A stretch of DNA of 64,000 nucleotides from an uncultured Oscillospiraceae bacterium (lineage in GTDB: Bacteria; Bacillota; Clostridia; Oscillospirales; Ruminococcaceae). Position 1 is the first letter of the stretch. Each line of letters starts with the position of its first letter. The DNA lies in contig URGQ01000002.1 of NCBI GenBank assembly GCA_900547385.1, positions 1 to 64,000 on the forward strand, read 5' to 3'. This document shows positions 43,661-52,194 of this stretch, one piece after another. Under the pieces are notes generated by a model, which saw nothing but the letters and a program-made list of their open reading frames with translations, made no database searches and was not told where the DNA came from. The position numbers were made by a program, and so were the translations under genes.

Positions 43661-44614
43661 ATGACTGATCGTAAACTGTTGGTTTCCGCCGGGCCTCATG
43701 TCCGCAGCAGCGCCTCCACCACCTCCGTCATGGGTGATGTCCTCATTGCCCTGCTGCCTGCCGTGGTGGCGTCGGTACTGGTTTTTGGCACCCGCGCCCT
43801 GCTGCTGGAGGTCGTTTGCGTGGCGGCTTCTATCCTGTTCGAGTATCTGTTCCGTAAGATCACTAAGCGCAGCAATACCATCTCCGATCTCAGCGCCGCT
43901 GTGACCGGTTTGCTGCTGGCCATGAACCTGCCCGCCAGCTTTCCCATCTGGATGGCAGTGGTCGGCTGCTTTGTGGCTATCGTGGTCGTCAAGCAGCTCT
44001 TTGGCGGCATCGGCTGCAATTTCGCCAATCCCGCCATCACCGGCCGTATCTTCCTGCTCATCGCCTTTGCCGGGCAGATGACCACCTGGCCGACCGCCAA
44101 TTCCTACATTCCCGGCATCGATGCCGTTTCCGGCGCCACCCCCCTGGCCCTCATCAAGGAAGGCTCTCTGGATAGCCTCCCCGCCGTCAAGAACCTGCTC
44201 TTCGGTATCCGCGGCGGCTGCCTGGGCGAAACCTGCGCCATTGCCCTCATCATCGGCTTTGTTTATCTGGTGGTTCGCCGGGTCATCACCCCCACCATCC
44301 CGCTGGTGTATGTGGCTACCATCGCGCTCATGAGCGTCGTTCTGGGTTATGATCCCATCTATATGATCCTCACCGGCGGCGTGCTGCTGGGCGGCATCTT
44401 CATGCTCACCGATTACTCCACCTCTCCCGCCACCGAGTGGGGCAAGGTCGTATTCGCGCTGGGCGCAGGCATCATCACCATGTTGATCCGCAATTCCTCC
44501 GGCGGCTATCCGGAGGGCGTATCCTTCGCCATTCTGCTTATGAATATCATCTGCCCCCACCTCAATAAGATCGGGGCCAAAAAACCGTTTGGAGTGGGAG
44601 GTGCTGAGAAATGA
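43661..44614 (+). CDS. rnfD: Rnf complex subunit D
   Basis: RnfD is a membrane subunit with covalently bound FMN. The 317-residue protein has about nine helices, the helix cap region AGPHVRSSASTTSVMGDVLIALLP near the start and the flavinylation motif VSGATPLALI (SGAT threonine, near residue 165). GGGAGGGGAG precedes the ATG. Its stop overlaps the rnfG start by 4 bases. Confidence 0.96.
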   Translation: MTDRKLLVSAGPHVRSSASTTSVMGDVLIALLPAVVASVLVFGTRALLLEVVCVAASILFEYLFRKITKRSNTISDLSAAVTGLLLAMNLPASFPIWMAVVGCFVAIVVVKQLFGGIGCNFANPAITGRIFLLIAFAGQMTTWPTANSYIPGIDAVSGATPLALIKEGSLDSLPAVKNLLFGIRGGCLGETCAIALIIGFVYLVVRRVITPTIPLVYVATIALMSVVLGYDPIYMILTGGVLLGGIFMLTDYSTSPATEWGKVVFALGAGIITMLIRNSSGGYPEGVSFAILLMNIICPHLNKIGAKKPFGVGGAEK

Positions 44615-45558
44615 AATGGGAAAAGCTGAAACCCATCGTCGTCCTCACCGCCATCTGCGTCATCGTTTCCGCGGCGCTGGTGGGTACCTACGGCCTCACC
44701 AAGCCCGTCATTGACGCGGCTAAGGCTGCCGAGGCCAATGCGGCCCTTTCCGCCGTTCTGCCCGATGGCGCCGACTTCGAGGAAGTCACCGTCACCGCCG
44801 AAAATGTCACCAAGGCCTACAAGGCCGGCAACGGCGCAGGCTATGTATTCCAGGCCCAGGGCAAGGGCTTCGCGGGCATGATCACCGTCATGGTCGGCAT
44901 CTCCTCCGACGGCGCCATCACCGGTACCCAGGTCATGGAGCACGGCGAGACCCCCGGTATCGGCGACCGCATCGAAAAGGAAGCCCACTTCCAGGAGCAG
45001 TATCTCGGCAAGGATTATAACCTTGAGGGCATCGAGTTCCTCTCCGGCGCCACCTTCTCCTCCAAGGGCTTCAATACCGCTGTCGGCAATGCCTTTGTCG
45101 CTTACGGTGAGCTGGCCGGTATCTCCATCGAAGCTCCCACCGAGGAAAAGGTCTATCCCGAAGCCGAGCTGATCACCGAGATGCTGGGCGAGGGCTACAC
45201 CGAGCTGGAGAACATTCCGGAGGGCGTTGACAGCGCCTATCAGTCGGAGCTGGGCTATGCCTTCAATGTTCACGCGGCCGGCTTCAGCGGCGATCTGCAC
45301 ATCCTCGTCGCCATTGATAATAACGGCGCCATCATCGCCTCCAAGCTGTATCAGCACACCGAGACCCCCAATGAGTACGAGGGAATTGACGGTTCCAAGC
45401 TCGCCAAGAGCTCTTACAGCAAGAAGTGGATCAGCGTCACCGCCGAAACCCCCGATAGCGAGCTGCCCATGGTATCTAAGGCAACTTATACCTCCAATGG
45501 CTACAAGGAAGCTGTTAAGCTGGCCTTTGCCGCCTTTGAGACTGTGAAAGGAGCGTGA
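44611..45558 (+). CDS. rnfG: Rnf complex subunit G with two FMN-binding domains
   Basis: RnfG carries covalent FMN and hangs on the outer face by one N-terminal helix (residues about 8-28). This copy is 315 residues, about 100 longer than usual, because the FMN-binding domain is duplicated. Domain 1 (about 60-175) has GETPGIGDRI and SGAT (145-148). Domain 2 (about 190-312) has TETPNEYEGIDG and SKATYTS (289-295), with Lys where Gly is normal but the acceptor Thr292 kept. ATGA overlap with rnfD. Confidence 0.95.
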   Translation: MKWEKLKPIVVLTAICVIVSAALVGTYGLTKPVIDAAKAAEANAALSAVLPDGADFEEVTVTAENVTKAYKAGNGAGYVFQAQGKGFAGMITVMVGISSDGAITGTQVMEHGETPGIGDRIEKEAHFQEQYLGKDYNLEGIEFLSGATFSSKGFNTAVGNAFVAYGELAGISIEAPTEEKVYPEAELITEMLGEGYTELENIPEGVDSAYQSELGYAFNVHAAGFSGDLHILVAIDNNGAIIASKLYQHTETPNEYEGIDGSKLAKSSYSKKWISVTAETPDSELPMVSKATYTSNGYKEAVKLAFAAFETVKGA

Positions 45559-45566
45559 GGAACCAA

Positions 45567-46256
45567 ATGAGTAACAAGCTGAAAACCTTCACCAATGGTA
45601 TCATCAAGGAGAACCCCGTTCTGGTTCTGGTGCTGGGCACCTGCCCCACCATCGCTACCTCCACCTCGGTCCTCAATGCGCTGGGCATGGGTCTGGCGGC
45701 CACCTTTGTACTGCTGGGCTCCAATATCGTTATCTCCCTGCTGCGCAATATCATCCCCAATAAGGTCCGCATTCCCTGCTTCATCGTCGTCATCGCCGGC
45801 TTCGTTTCGGTGGTGCAGCTGCTGCTTCAGGCCTATGTGCAGAGCCTCTATCAGAGCCTCGGCATCTTCCTGCCGCTTATCGTAGTAAACTGCATCATCC
45901 TCGGCCGTGCCGAGATGTTTGCCAGCAAGAATAATGTCATTGATTCCGCCCTCGATGGTCTGGGCATGGGCCTGGGCTTCACCCTCGCTCTGTTCTGCAT
46001 GGCCACCGTGCGTGAGATCCTCGGCAGCGGCACCTGGTGCGGCATCACCCTCACCGCCAATCTGTTCGATCCCATCGCGATCATGAAGCTCACCCCCGGC
46101 GGCTTCCTCGTCTATGGCGTGCTCATCGCCATCATGAATAAGTTCGCCAAGCATAAGCCCAAAAAGAAACTCGATTGCGCTGCCTGCGGCGCCTGCGCCG
46201 GTTGCGCCGGTGGCTGCCCCTCGGCAGAGAATAAGGAAGGAGGCTGTGAAGCATGA
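45567..46256 (+). CDS. rnfE: Rnf complex subunit E with cysteine-rich C-terminal tail
   Basis: RnfE and RnfA form the membrane core and share a 2Fe-2S centre. The 229-residue protein has six helices and the family motif LGTCPTIATSTSVLNALGMG. The C-terminal 26 residues are unusual: C204, C207, C210, C213 and C217 are followed by Pro, plus C227, including a ferredoxin-like CxxCxxCxxxCP. GAGGA at 45557-45561 supports ATG 45567; GTG 45555 overlaps the ribosome site. Overlaps rnfA by 4 bases. Confidence 0.95.
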   Translation: MSNKLKTFTNGIIKENPVLVLVLGTCPTIATSTSVLNALGMGLAATFVLLGSNIVISLLRNIIPNKVRIPCFIVVIAGFVSVVQLLLQAYVQSLYQSLGIFLPLIVVNCIILGRAEMFASKNNVIDSALDGLGMGLGFTLALFCMATVREILGSGTWCGITLTANLFDPIAIMKLTPGGFLVYGVLIAIMNKFAKHKPKKKLDCAACGACAGCAGGCPSAENKEGGCEA

Positions 46257-46843
46257 AAGAAATGATCGTCATTCTGCTTTCTGCTATTTTGACGCAGAAC
46301 TTCGTCCTCTCCAAGACTCTGGGTATCTGCCCGTTCCTCGGCGTTTCCAAAAAGCTGGATTCCGCCGTCGGCATGAGCGTCGCCGTTACCTTTGTTATGG
46401 TACTGGCCACCGCCGCCACCTGGCCCATCCAGACCTATCTGCTGGATCAATACGAGCTGGGCTATATGCAGACCATCGTATTCATCCTGGTCATCGCCGC
46501 GCTGGTACAGCTGGTGGAAATGGCCCTCAAGAAGTTCCTGCCTCCACTGTATGAAGCCCTCGGCATCTATCTGCCCCTCATCACCACCAACTGCGCCGTG
46601 CTCGGTGTAGCGGTGCTCAATATCGATGAGAAGTACAATTTCGGCCAGTCCATGGTCAATGCGCTGGGCGCCGGTCTCGGTTTCCTGCTGGCAATGGTCC
46701 TCTTCGCAGGCGTTCGCGGCCGCATGGAGAACATGGATATCCCCGAATCGTTCCAGGGCCTGCCCATCACTCTGATCGCTGCCTCCATCGTATCTATGTC
46801 CTTCATGGGCTTCTCCGGTGTGGTAGATGGTCTGCTGAAGTAA
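46253..46843 (+). CDS. rnfA: Rnf complex subunit A
   Basis: The 196-residue membrane protein has six helices and the conserved LTQNFVLSKTLGICPFLGVSKK (first helix cysteine) and LPLITTNCAVLGVAVLN (second cysteine), which would ligate the shared 2Fe-2S centre with RnfE. ATGA overlap with rnfE and 15-base gap to rnfB. Confidence 0.97.
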   Translation: MKEMIVILLSAILTQNFVLSKTLGICPFLGVSKKLDSAVGMSVAVTFVMVLATAATWPIQTYLLDQYELGYMQTIVFILVIAALVQLVEMALKKFLPPLYEALGIYLPLITTNCAVLGVAVLNIDEKYNFGQSMVNALGAGLGFLLAMVLFAGVRGRMENMDIPESFQGLPITLIAASIVSMSFMGFSGVVDGLLK

Positions 46844-46858
46844 GGAGGGGAGATAACT

Positions 46859-47635
46859 ATGACTGGTATTATTATTGTCGGCGCTATCGGCTTGATCTGC
46901 GCCATCCTGCTGGTAGTGGCCTCCCATTTCCTCTCGGTCCCCATCGATACCCGTGTGGAGGACATCCGCGGCTTCCTGCCCGGCGCCAATTGCGGCGCCT
47001 GCGGCTATGCCGGCTGCGATGACTACGCCAAAGCCGTTGCCAATGGCAGCGCCAAGCCCAATCTCTGCATCCCCGGCGGCGCTTCCGTCTCCGCTCAGAT
47101 CAGCGAATACCTGGGCGTTGCGGCGGAAAACACCGAGCCCGTCAAAGCCACCGTCCGCTGCAGCGGCACCTGCGAAAAGTGCGGCGAAGCCGAGGATTAC
47201 CACGGTCCCGCCACCTGTGCGGCCTGCGCTGCCCTGCACCGCGGCAAAAAAGCCTGCGGCTACGGCTGCCTGGGCTATGGCGATTGCGTCAAGGTCTGCA
47301 AATTCGGTGCGCTCTCCATCGTGGATGGCGTTGCCCATGTGGATGAAAGCCTGTGTACCGGCTGCGGCGCCTGCGCCAAAGCCTGCCCGCACCTGCTCAT
47401 CGGCATGGTCCCGGTCAAAAATCGTGTCACCGTGCGCTGCTCCAGCCATGATAAGGGCGCTGTCGTCCGCAAGGTCTGCTCCGCCGGCTGCATCGGCTGC
47501 ATGATGTGTACCAAGGTTTGCCCCACCGGCGCCATCACCGTCACCGATTTCCTCGCCTCCATCGATCCCGAAAAGTGCACCAATTGCGGCGCCTGCGCCG
47601 AAAAGTGCCCCGTCAAGGTCATCACGCTGGAATAA
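46859..47635 (+). CDS. rnfB: Rnf complex subunit B
   Basis: RnfB takes electrons from ferredoxin. The 258-residue protein has an N-terminal helix (3-25), the 4Fe-4S domain CGACGYAGCDDYA (about 43-55), a cysteine-rich middle (CEKCGEAEDYHG..CAAC) and further ferredoxin-like motifs CTGCGACAKACP, CIGCMMCTKVCP and CTNCGACAEKCP. AAGGAGGGGAG precedes the ATG. It is the last gene before a terminator, completing rnfCDGEAB. Confidence 0.97.
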   Translation: MTGIIIVGAIGLICAILLVVASHFLSVPIDTRVEDIRGFLPGANCGACGYAGCDDYAKAVANGSAKPNLCIPGGASVSAQISEYLGVAAENTEPVKATVRCSGTCEKCGEAEDYHGPATCAACAALHRGKKACGYGCLGYGDCVKVCKFGALSIVDGVAHVDESLCTGCGACAKACPHLLIGMVPVKNRVTVRCSSHDKGAVVRKVCSAGCIGCMMCTKVCPTGAITVTDFLASIDPEKCTNCGACAEKCPVKVITLE

Positions 47636-47666
47636 ATTCCGCACTGTTCTAACCTGAAACCCTTCA

Positions 47667-47695
47667 AGCCGCTCCCGGAAACGGGGGCGGCTTTT
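47667..47695 (+). terminator. Rho-independent terminator after rnfB
   Basis: AGCCGC.CCCG pairs with CGGG.GCGGCT around a GAAA-type tetraloop, followed by TTTTGC. Confidence 0.9.
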
Positions 47696-47731
47696 GCATC
47701 TTTTTCTGCAGATTACTTCTCCGGCGATCTC

Positions 47732-47774
47732 CTTATTCCATAAAGGAATAAGTGCAATTCAAATTTGAATTGCA
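47732..47774. promoter_or_regulatory. two adjacent palindromes, probable operator
   Basis: CTTATTCC (47732-47739) and GGAATAAG (47745-47752) form a perfect inverted repeat with a 5-base centre. Immediately after it, TGCAATTC-AAATTT-GAATTGCA (47753-47774) is a perfect 22-base palindrome. A TATAAT at 47776-47781 follows directly. Binding sites for a regulator, possibly the LysR protein at 51159-52124, are inferred. Confidence 0.65.
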
Positions 47775-47846
47775 TTATAATAACCAATTGTTTTATAGTT
47801 TAGATACAGATATCTGACAAAATGATCAGTGTGAGGAGTGACTAAT

Positions 47847-49250
47847 TTGGAAAAAAAGAAAAAAGCGTTATACACTAAAAAATCTATTTCGTATGGTCTT
47901 GTAAACGGTATTTCCTCTTTGAAGACAAACATGACCGGAACTTATCTGTCCTTCTTCCTTACCACATTTGTTGGGCTTACCAATGTTCAGTTGGGAACGA
48001 TGAACACAGTTAAGGGCCTTATTGGCCTTTGGGGCTCCTTCGTTATCGGCGTCATCATGCAGAAGGTGCGTCTGCCCTGGGGACGCTATCGCTCATGGAT
48101 TTACATCATGATGCCGTTAGCGGGAATATTCCAGATTCTCACCTTTGTCAATTGGGGTAATCTTCCGGAAGGCATCAAGTTCCCGCTGGTATTTGTCATT
48201 TGCGTTTTGGATACCTTCCTTTATAACTTTGCTTTTGCGGCTTATACCGGTTTGATGATCCCCCTGGCCCCCGACCCGACGGAGCGTACCGGCCTTGCCG
48301 GCGCACGCAGCCAGATCAATTCCATCGGAAAAGTATTCTTCGGCTTTGTTGCCGTTGCAGCCATTGCCTTTATCGGCAAGCTCTTCAATAACGAAGCAGC
48401 TGGCTATACCGGCTTCATGGTGCTTATTGTAATTGCTCTTACGGCATCCTTCTTCAATCTTGCCAAGATTGCAAAATCCGTGGATCCTTCCACCGGGAAA
48501 TCCGACCCGACAGCCAAGGACGGAACTGCTGTTGAAACTGTAAAGGAAAGCAAAAAAGACGGCGTCTCCTTCTGGACGATGATCAAATCCGTCTGCAACA
48601 AGCAAACCATTGCATGGCTGATCGTTTCCTTCTCTCATGGTATCCCCTATGCCCTGGTGATGAGCCTTGTGGCATATTATTACGGGTTTGTTATCGGCGA
48701 TAAGACCATGATGGCTACATACATGGCACTGTCCACCCTGATGCAGTTCGTCGGCTCCTTCATCGGCCCCATCATTGCCAAGCGCCTGGGCATCAAGGGC
48801 GGTATGTATTCCGGCCTTATCATCTATGCGGCAGCCCTTGGTTCGGCTTACTTTATCGGCAAAAACCCGCTCATATTTACTATCCTTCTTTGCGTGGCAA
48901 TGATCGGCCGCAACATTTGCTACACCATCGAGCTGCCCCTCTACACAAATGTTATCGACTATACCGCAATTGTAAACGGTAAGGATGTCCGTCCGTTTAT
49001 GAGTTCCCTGTATACGGTAACCATCGGCATCGCAAAGACCATCGCCGGTGCGCTGCTCGGCTTCGGCCTTGCAACAGTCGGGTTTGATAAGGCTGCCGTG
49101 ACAACGGAAGCAGTGCAGGGCATTCGTGTGCTTCTGTCTGCAGTTCCCTGTGCGTCTCTCGCAATCGGCATGATCGCCCTTTCCATGTTTAATGTCACCG
49201 AGGAAAAGCTGATCGCGCTGCGCAAGGAAAAGGGCCTTACTGTTGATTGA
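47847..49250 (+). CDS. MFS transporter of the glycoside-pentoside-hexuronide (GPH):cation symporter type
   Basis: The 467-residue protein has about 12 membrane segments and the GPH-like N-terminus ISYGLVNGISSLKTNMTGTY, with LPWGRYRSWIYIMMP after helix 2 and MIPLAPDPTERTGLAGARS after helix 4. Substrates of the family are sugars, glucuronides and related organic acids. GAGGAG at 47833-47838 favours the TTG start at 47847 (GTG 47838 overlaps it). The gene is more AT-rich than the rnf operon and begins the accessory block with the FAD oxidoreductase. Confidence 0.88.
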   Translation: MEKKKKALYTKKSISYGLVNGISSLKTNMTGTYLSFFLTTFVGLTNVQLGTMNTVKGLIGLWGSFVIGVIMQKVRLPWGRYRSWIYIMMPLAGIFQILTFVNWGNLPEGIKFPLVFVICVLDTFLYNFAFAAYTGLMIPLAPDPTERTGLAGARSQINSIGKVFFGFVAVAAIAFIGKLFNNEAAGYTGFMVLIVIALTASFFNLAKIAKSVDPSTGKSDPTAKDGTAVETVKESKKDGVSFWTMIKSVCNKQTIAWLIVSFSHGIPYALVMSLVAYYYGFVIGDKTMMATYMALSTLMQFVGSFIGPIIAKRLGIKGGMYSGLIIYAAALGSAYFIGKNPLIFTILLCVAMIGRNICYTIELPLYTNVIDYTAIVNGKDVRPFMSSLYTVTIGIAKTIAGALLGFGLATVGFDKAAVTTEAVQGIRVLLSAVPCASLAIGMIALSMFNVTEEKLIALRKEKGLTVD

Positions 49251-49387
49251 TGACCGTTTACCTATCATAGGAATACAGCCCGGTTAAAAATGCGGAGCTC
49301 TCTGCCGGCGCATTTCCAAACGGAACGCTTCCATCCGGGAGAGAGCCCGCAACGAAAACAACTCTATAAGATAAGGAATTTGATACA

Positions 49388-50728
49388 ATGAAAGAATATA
49401 TACACGAGCAGGCAAAAGAAATCGAGGTATTTGACCGCTGTGATGTATTGGTCGTCGGTGCCGGCCCCGCCGGTACGGCTGCGGCGGTTTCCGCGGCGCG
49501 CAATGGTGCTGGCAAGGTGGTTCTGCTGGAACGCTATGGCCACTTGGGCGGCATGGCTACCGGTGGGCAGGTGCTTTTTATCCCGCATCTCAGTGAGGGC
49601 AAACAGCAGATGATCGCGGGCATTCAGCAGGAGTGGCTGGACCGCCTGGAGAAGATGCCCAATGGTTTGATCGGCCCTGACCGCAAAGATATTGGCAGCA
49701 CCGATCCGGCCCTGATCGACAAATGGAGAAAGTATTATGGCTTCGTATGCGATGGGTGGATCTGGTACGGCGCGTATGCCGATCCGGAAATGCTGAAGAT
49801 CGCTATGGTCAATATGGTAGAGGATGCCGGCGTTACGGTATATTGCCATGCGTGGGGCAGCGAGGCGATCATGGAAGGCAACCGCGTGATCGGTGTGACC
49901 TTCCAGTCCAAGGAGGGCCGCAAGGCGATTCTGGCCAGCAAGGTGATCGACTGTACCGGTGATGGTGATATTTTTGCTTCTGCCGGCTGTGCTTACGAAA
50001 AAGAATACAGCGGCGACGATCGCAGCTACAATGTTTCTGTCGTATTTAGGCTGGGGAATGTTGATTCCGAGGAATTCCGCAACTGGAAGTACGATCCAAA
50101 CAGCCACTACCGTGATAAGCTTGCCGAATACAAAAAGTTGTTTGGCTATCGGATCTCTCCCTTTGTTACCCCCATGAAGGATATTATGTGGATCAATAAC
50201 TTTGTAGAGGGGAAGGACTGCTGCAGTGTTCAGGATCTTACCGATACCGAAATGCTCATTAGGCGCAGCCTGAACGAGGGGATTGAATGGATCCGTGCGA
50301 ATGTTCCGGGTTTCAAAAATGCGTTCCTGCATGATACCGCCCCGCAGCTGGGCACCCGCGGCAGCCGCCGCCTGAACGGCACCTATCGCCTTACGATGGA
50401 TGACATTGCCCAGACCATCGAGCATGAGGACACCATTGCCATTATCCCCGCGCACAGACGAATGAAGTACAAGTCGCCCATCGAGCTTCCTTATGGGGTC
50501 ATGCTTCCTGCCGATGATGTGGAGAACCTGCTGACTGCCGGTCGCTGCTTCTCCTCGGCACACGATGCAAATGATCATGCCAATCTGATCCCCCACTGTG
50601 TTGCACTGGGCGAAGCGGCTGGCGCTGCCGCAGCTGTTGCTCTGCAGTCCAATACCACTTTCCGCGATGTCGATATCAAGAAGGTTCAGCAGACGCTGAA
50701 GAAGCAGGGAGTATACCTGCCCCGGTAA
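49388..50728 (+). CDS. FAD-dependent oxidoreductase (FAD_oxidored-like)
   Basis: The 446-residue protein opens with the dinucleotide fold VLVVGAGPAGTAAAVSAAR (GxGxxG at 24-29) and the typical LLERYGHLGGMATGGQV. Other flavin contacts are KVIDCTGDGDIFASAGC (about 184-200) and LLTAGRCFSSAHDA near the C-terminus. There is no signal peptide, so it acts in the cytoplasm. It lies 137 bases after the transporter on the same strand, and a joint role in import and redox conversion of the same compound is inferred. The substrate is not identifiable. Confidence 0.87.
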   Translation: MKEYIHEQAKEIEVFDRCDVLVVGAGPAGTAAAVSAARNGAGKVVLLERYGHLGGMATGGQVLFIPHLSEGKQQMIAGIQQEWLDRLEKMPNGLIGPDRKDIGSTDPALIDKWRKYYGFVCDGWIWYGAYADPEMLKIAMVNMVEDAGVTVYCHAWGSEAIMEGNRVIGVTFQSKEGRKAILASKVIDCTGDGDIFASAGCAYEKEYSGDDRSYNVSVVFRLGNVDSEEFRNWKYDPNSHYRDKLAEYKKLFGYRISPFVTPMKDIMWINNFVEGKDCCSVQDLTDTEMLIRRSLNEGIEWIRANVPGFKNAFLHDTAPQLGTRGSRRLNGTYRLTMDDIAQTIEHEDTIAIIPAHRRMKYKSPIELPYGVMLPADDVENLLTAGRCFSSAHDANDHANLIPHCVALGEAAGAAAAVALQSNTTFRDVDIKKVQQTLKKQGVYLPR

Positions 50729-51158
50729 ACGGTGCTTGCAGCTATCATAAGCAGTGTGGCTGCGCTGTACGGTTGGAACCGGCTCCATATTATAAACCCC
50801 GTAGGCAATAGCCGACCACAAAAAAGCAGCAGAGTCGCACGGCGGGCATGAAAGGGATACCGTTAGCGATTCCTTGATTTCCGCCGCGCTTCTTTGCTGC
50901 CTTTACATTCGTAGGAAAGGCTTATATAATACTTTTTAAGCTCTGCGGTCTTACCATTCAGCCAAGCCGTTCCAATTTGTGGGAGATGGCTGCGACCGTT
51001 ATGGCTAAGGGCAGAGCGGTCTCTGCAGGGGAGAGGTTTCCGGACGGGTGCAGCACCAGCCTGGAAAGTTTGACCACAGTTGACCGGGAAGGTTCGGACG
51101 GGAGAAGTCCTTGTCCGATGGGTATGGCGTAAGGTATGGCCGGAAAGGAATGGTTTAT
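50729..51158. other. intergenic region with long inverted repeat, promoter and structured lysR leader
   Basis: The 430 bases contain no credible gene. An imperfect long inverted repeat spans about 50823-50904 (AAAGCAGC with GCTGCCTTT; CGGCGG with CCGCCG). A strong promoter lies at 50902-50930. The roughly 220-base leader after it includes a hairpin TCGGAC/GTCCGA at about 51092-51117. No known riboswitch was recognised. Confidence 0.6.
50902..50930 (+). promoter_or_regulatory. promoter of the LysR regulator gene
   Basis: TTTACA (50902-50907), 17 bases, perfect TATAAT (50925-50930). It gives a leader of about 220 bases, unusually long for a regulator gene. Confidence 0.75.
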
Positions 51159-52124
51159 ATGAAGTTGGAATACATCAAGGCGGTTTTGGCGCTCTCCAGG
51201 TACAAAAGCTTTGGCGAAGCGGCAGAGAATGAGTTTTCCACACAGTCCTCATTGTCAAAACAAATCATTTCTGTAGAAAAGGAGCTTGGGATAAAGCTTA
51301 TCCATAGGGCGACTAAAAGAGACTCCGTCCGGTTGACGCACGAAGGGGAGATTTTTGTTAAACATGCGGCCAAAATGATAGATGAGTATAATGCTCTCTT
51401 AGATGAATTAAAGAAGGAAAAGGATTTTGGGCGCCAGGAGATTCATTTGGGCTTTTCGGTAAAAAGTCATATCTGCCCTGATTTTTTGGTCAAATTTCAG
51501 TGTAAGTACCCGCAATGCGCTATTAAGGTGTGGAACGCAGGATATTCCGAGGCGGTTGTAGCCATGCAGAACAAATCCCTTGATGTGGCGATTTTTCCGT
51601 ATATGATGCTTGAAACCGACCCCATAGAGAGTATACCGTTTTATCATGATCCGGCGTTCAGCATCATTGAGCTCTCCAATCTGTGTAAAGTTGTAGTGGA
51701 AATGAGCGAAGAAAACCCGCTTTCCAAGCTGAAAGAGGTATCTATCGATCAGCTCAGGGATGAAATGTTCATTATGAACTCCAAGCTGACCAGCGATATC
51801 TCCGAGGCCTATACGGATAATTCCGACCCGTTGGTGCGGGCCTGTATTTCCAGGGGATTTTATCCCAAAGCAAGCGACAAGATCATGGTCATTGGCAATG
51901 ATGTTAAAACAGCGCACATGCTTATCGCCAACAATTACGGTATGGCCCTCAGGATTGTACCGATAGACGAGGGATCGGTCCCAGGCTTGGCACGTGTCCC
52001 TCTGGAAAAGAATACGATCATTGTAAAAACATTCCTAGTATTTCGCCGGGAGATCAACCAAAAGGTGTTGAACACCTTTTCCGACTATATGGTGCAGCAG
52101 TTTGATGGAAAGGTTCTGAAATGA
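51159..52124 (+). CDS. LysR-family transcriptional regulator
   Basis: The 321-residue protein has the N-terminal winged helix-turn-helix (1-62: MKLEYIKAVLALSRYKSFGEAAE..STQSSLSKQI..EKELGIKLIHR) and a periplasmic-binding-like effector domain (about 90-300). LysR proteins usually control nearby transport and metabolic genes and bind T-N11-A palindromes. GAAAGGA at 51143-51149 supports ATG 51159. It lies between the FAD oxidoreductase and the permease, on the same strand; effector unknown. Confidence 0.93.
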   Translation: MKLEYIKAVLALSRYKSFGEAAENEFSTQSSLSKQIISVEKELGIKLIHRATKRDSVRLTHEGEIFVKHAAKMIDEYNALLDELKKEKDFGRQEIHLGFSVKSHICPDFLVKFQCKYPQCAIKVWNAGYSEAVVAMQNKSLDVAIFPYMMLETDPIESIPFYHDPAFSIIELSNLCKVVVEMSEENPLSKLKEVSIDQLRDEMFIMNSKLTSDISEAYTDNSDPLVRACISRGFYPKASDKIMVIGNDVKTAHMLIANNYGMALRIVPIDEGSVPGLARVPLEKNTIIVKTFLVFRREINQKVLNTFSDYMVQQFDGKVLK

Positions 52125-52194
52125 CCAGCAATTAGGCCGTCCCGGCGGGCACCGCTGAATTCAAAAGCTTCGCAAAAGGAGAAGTGAGAATGAT

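Noticed and set aside
42326..44560. 744-codon open frame on the - strand opposite rnfC-rnfD
   Set aside because: It is the antisense shadow of GC-rich coding sequence. The rnf genes on the + strand have clear families and ribosome sites.
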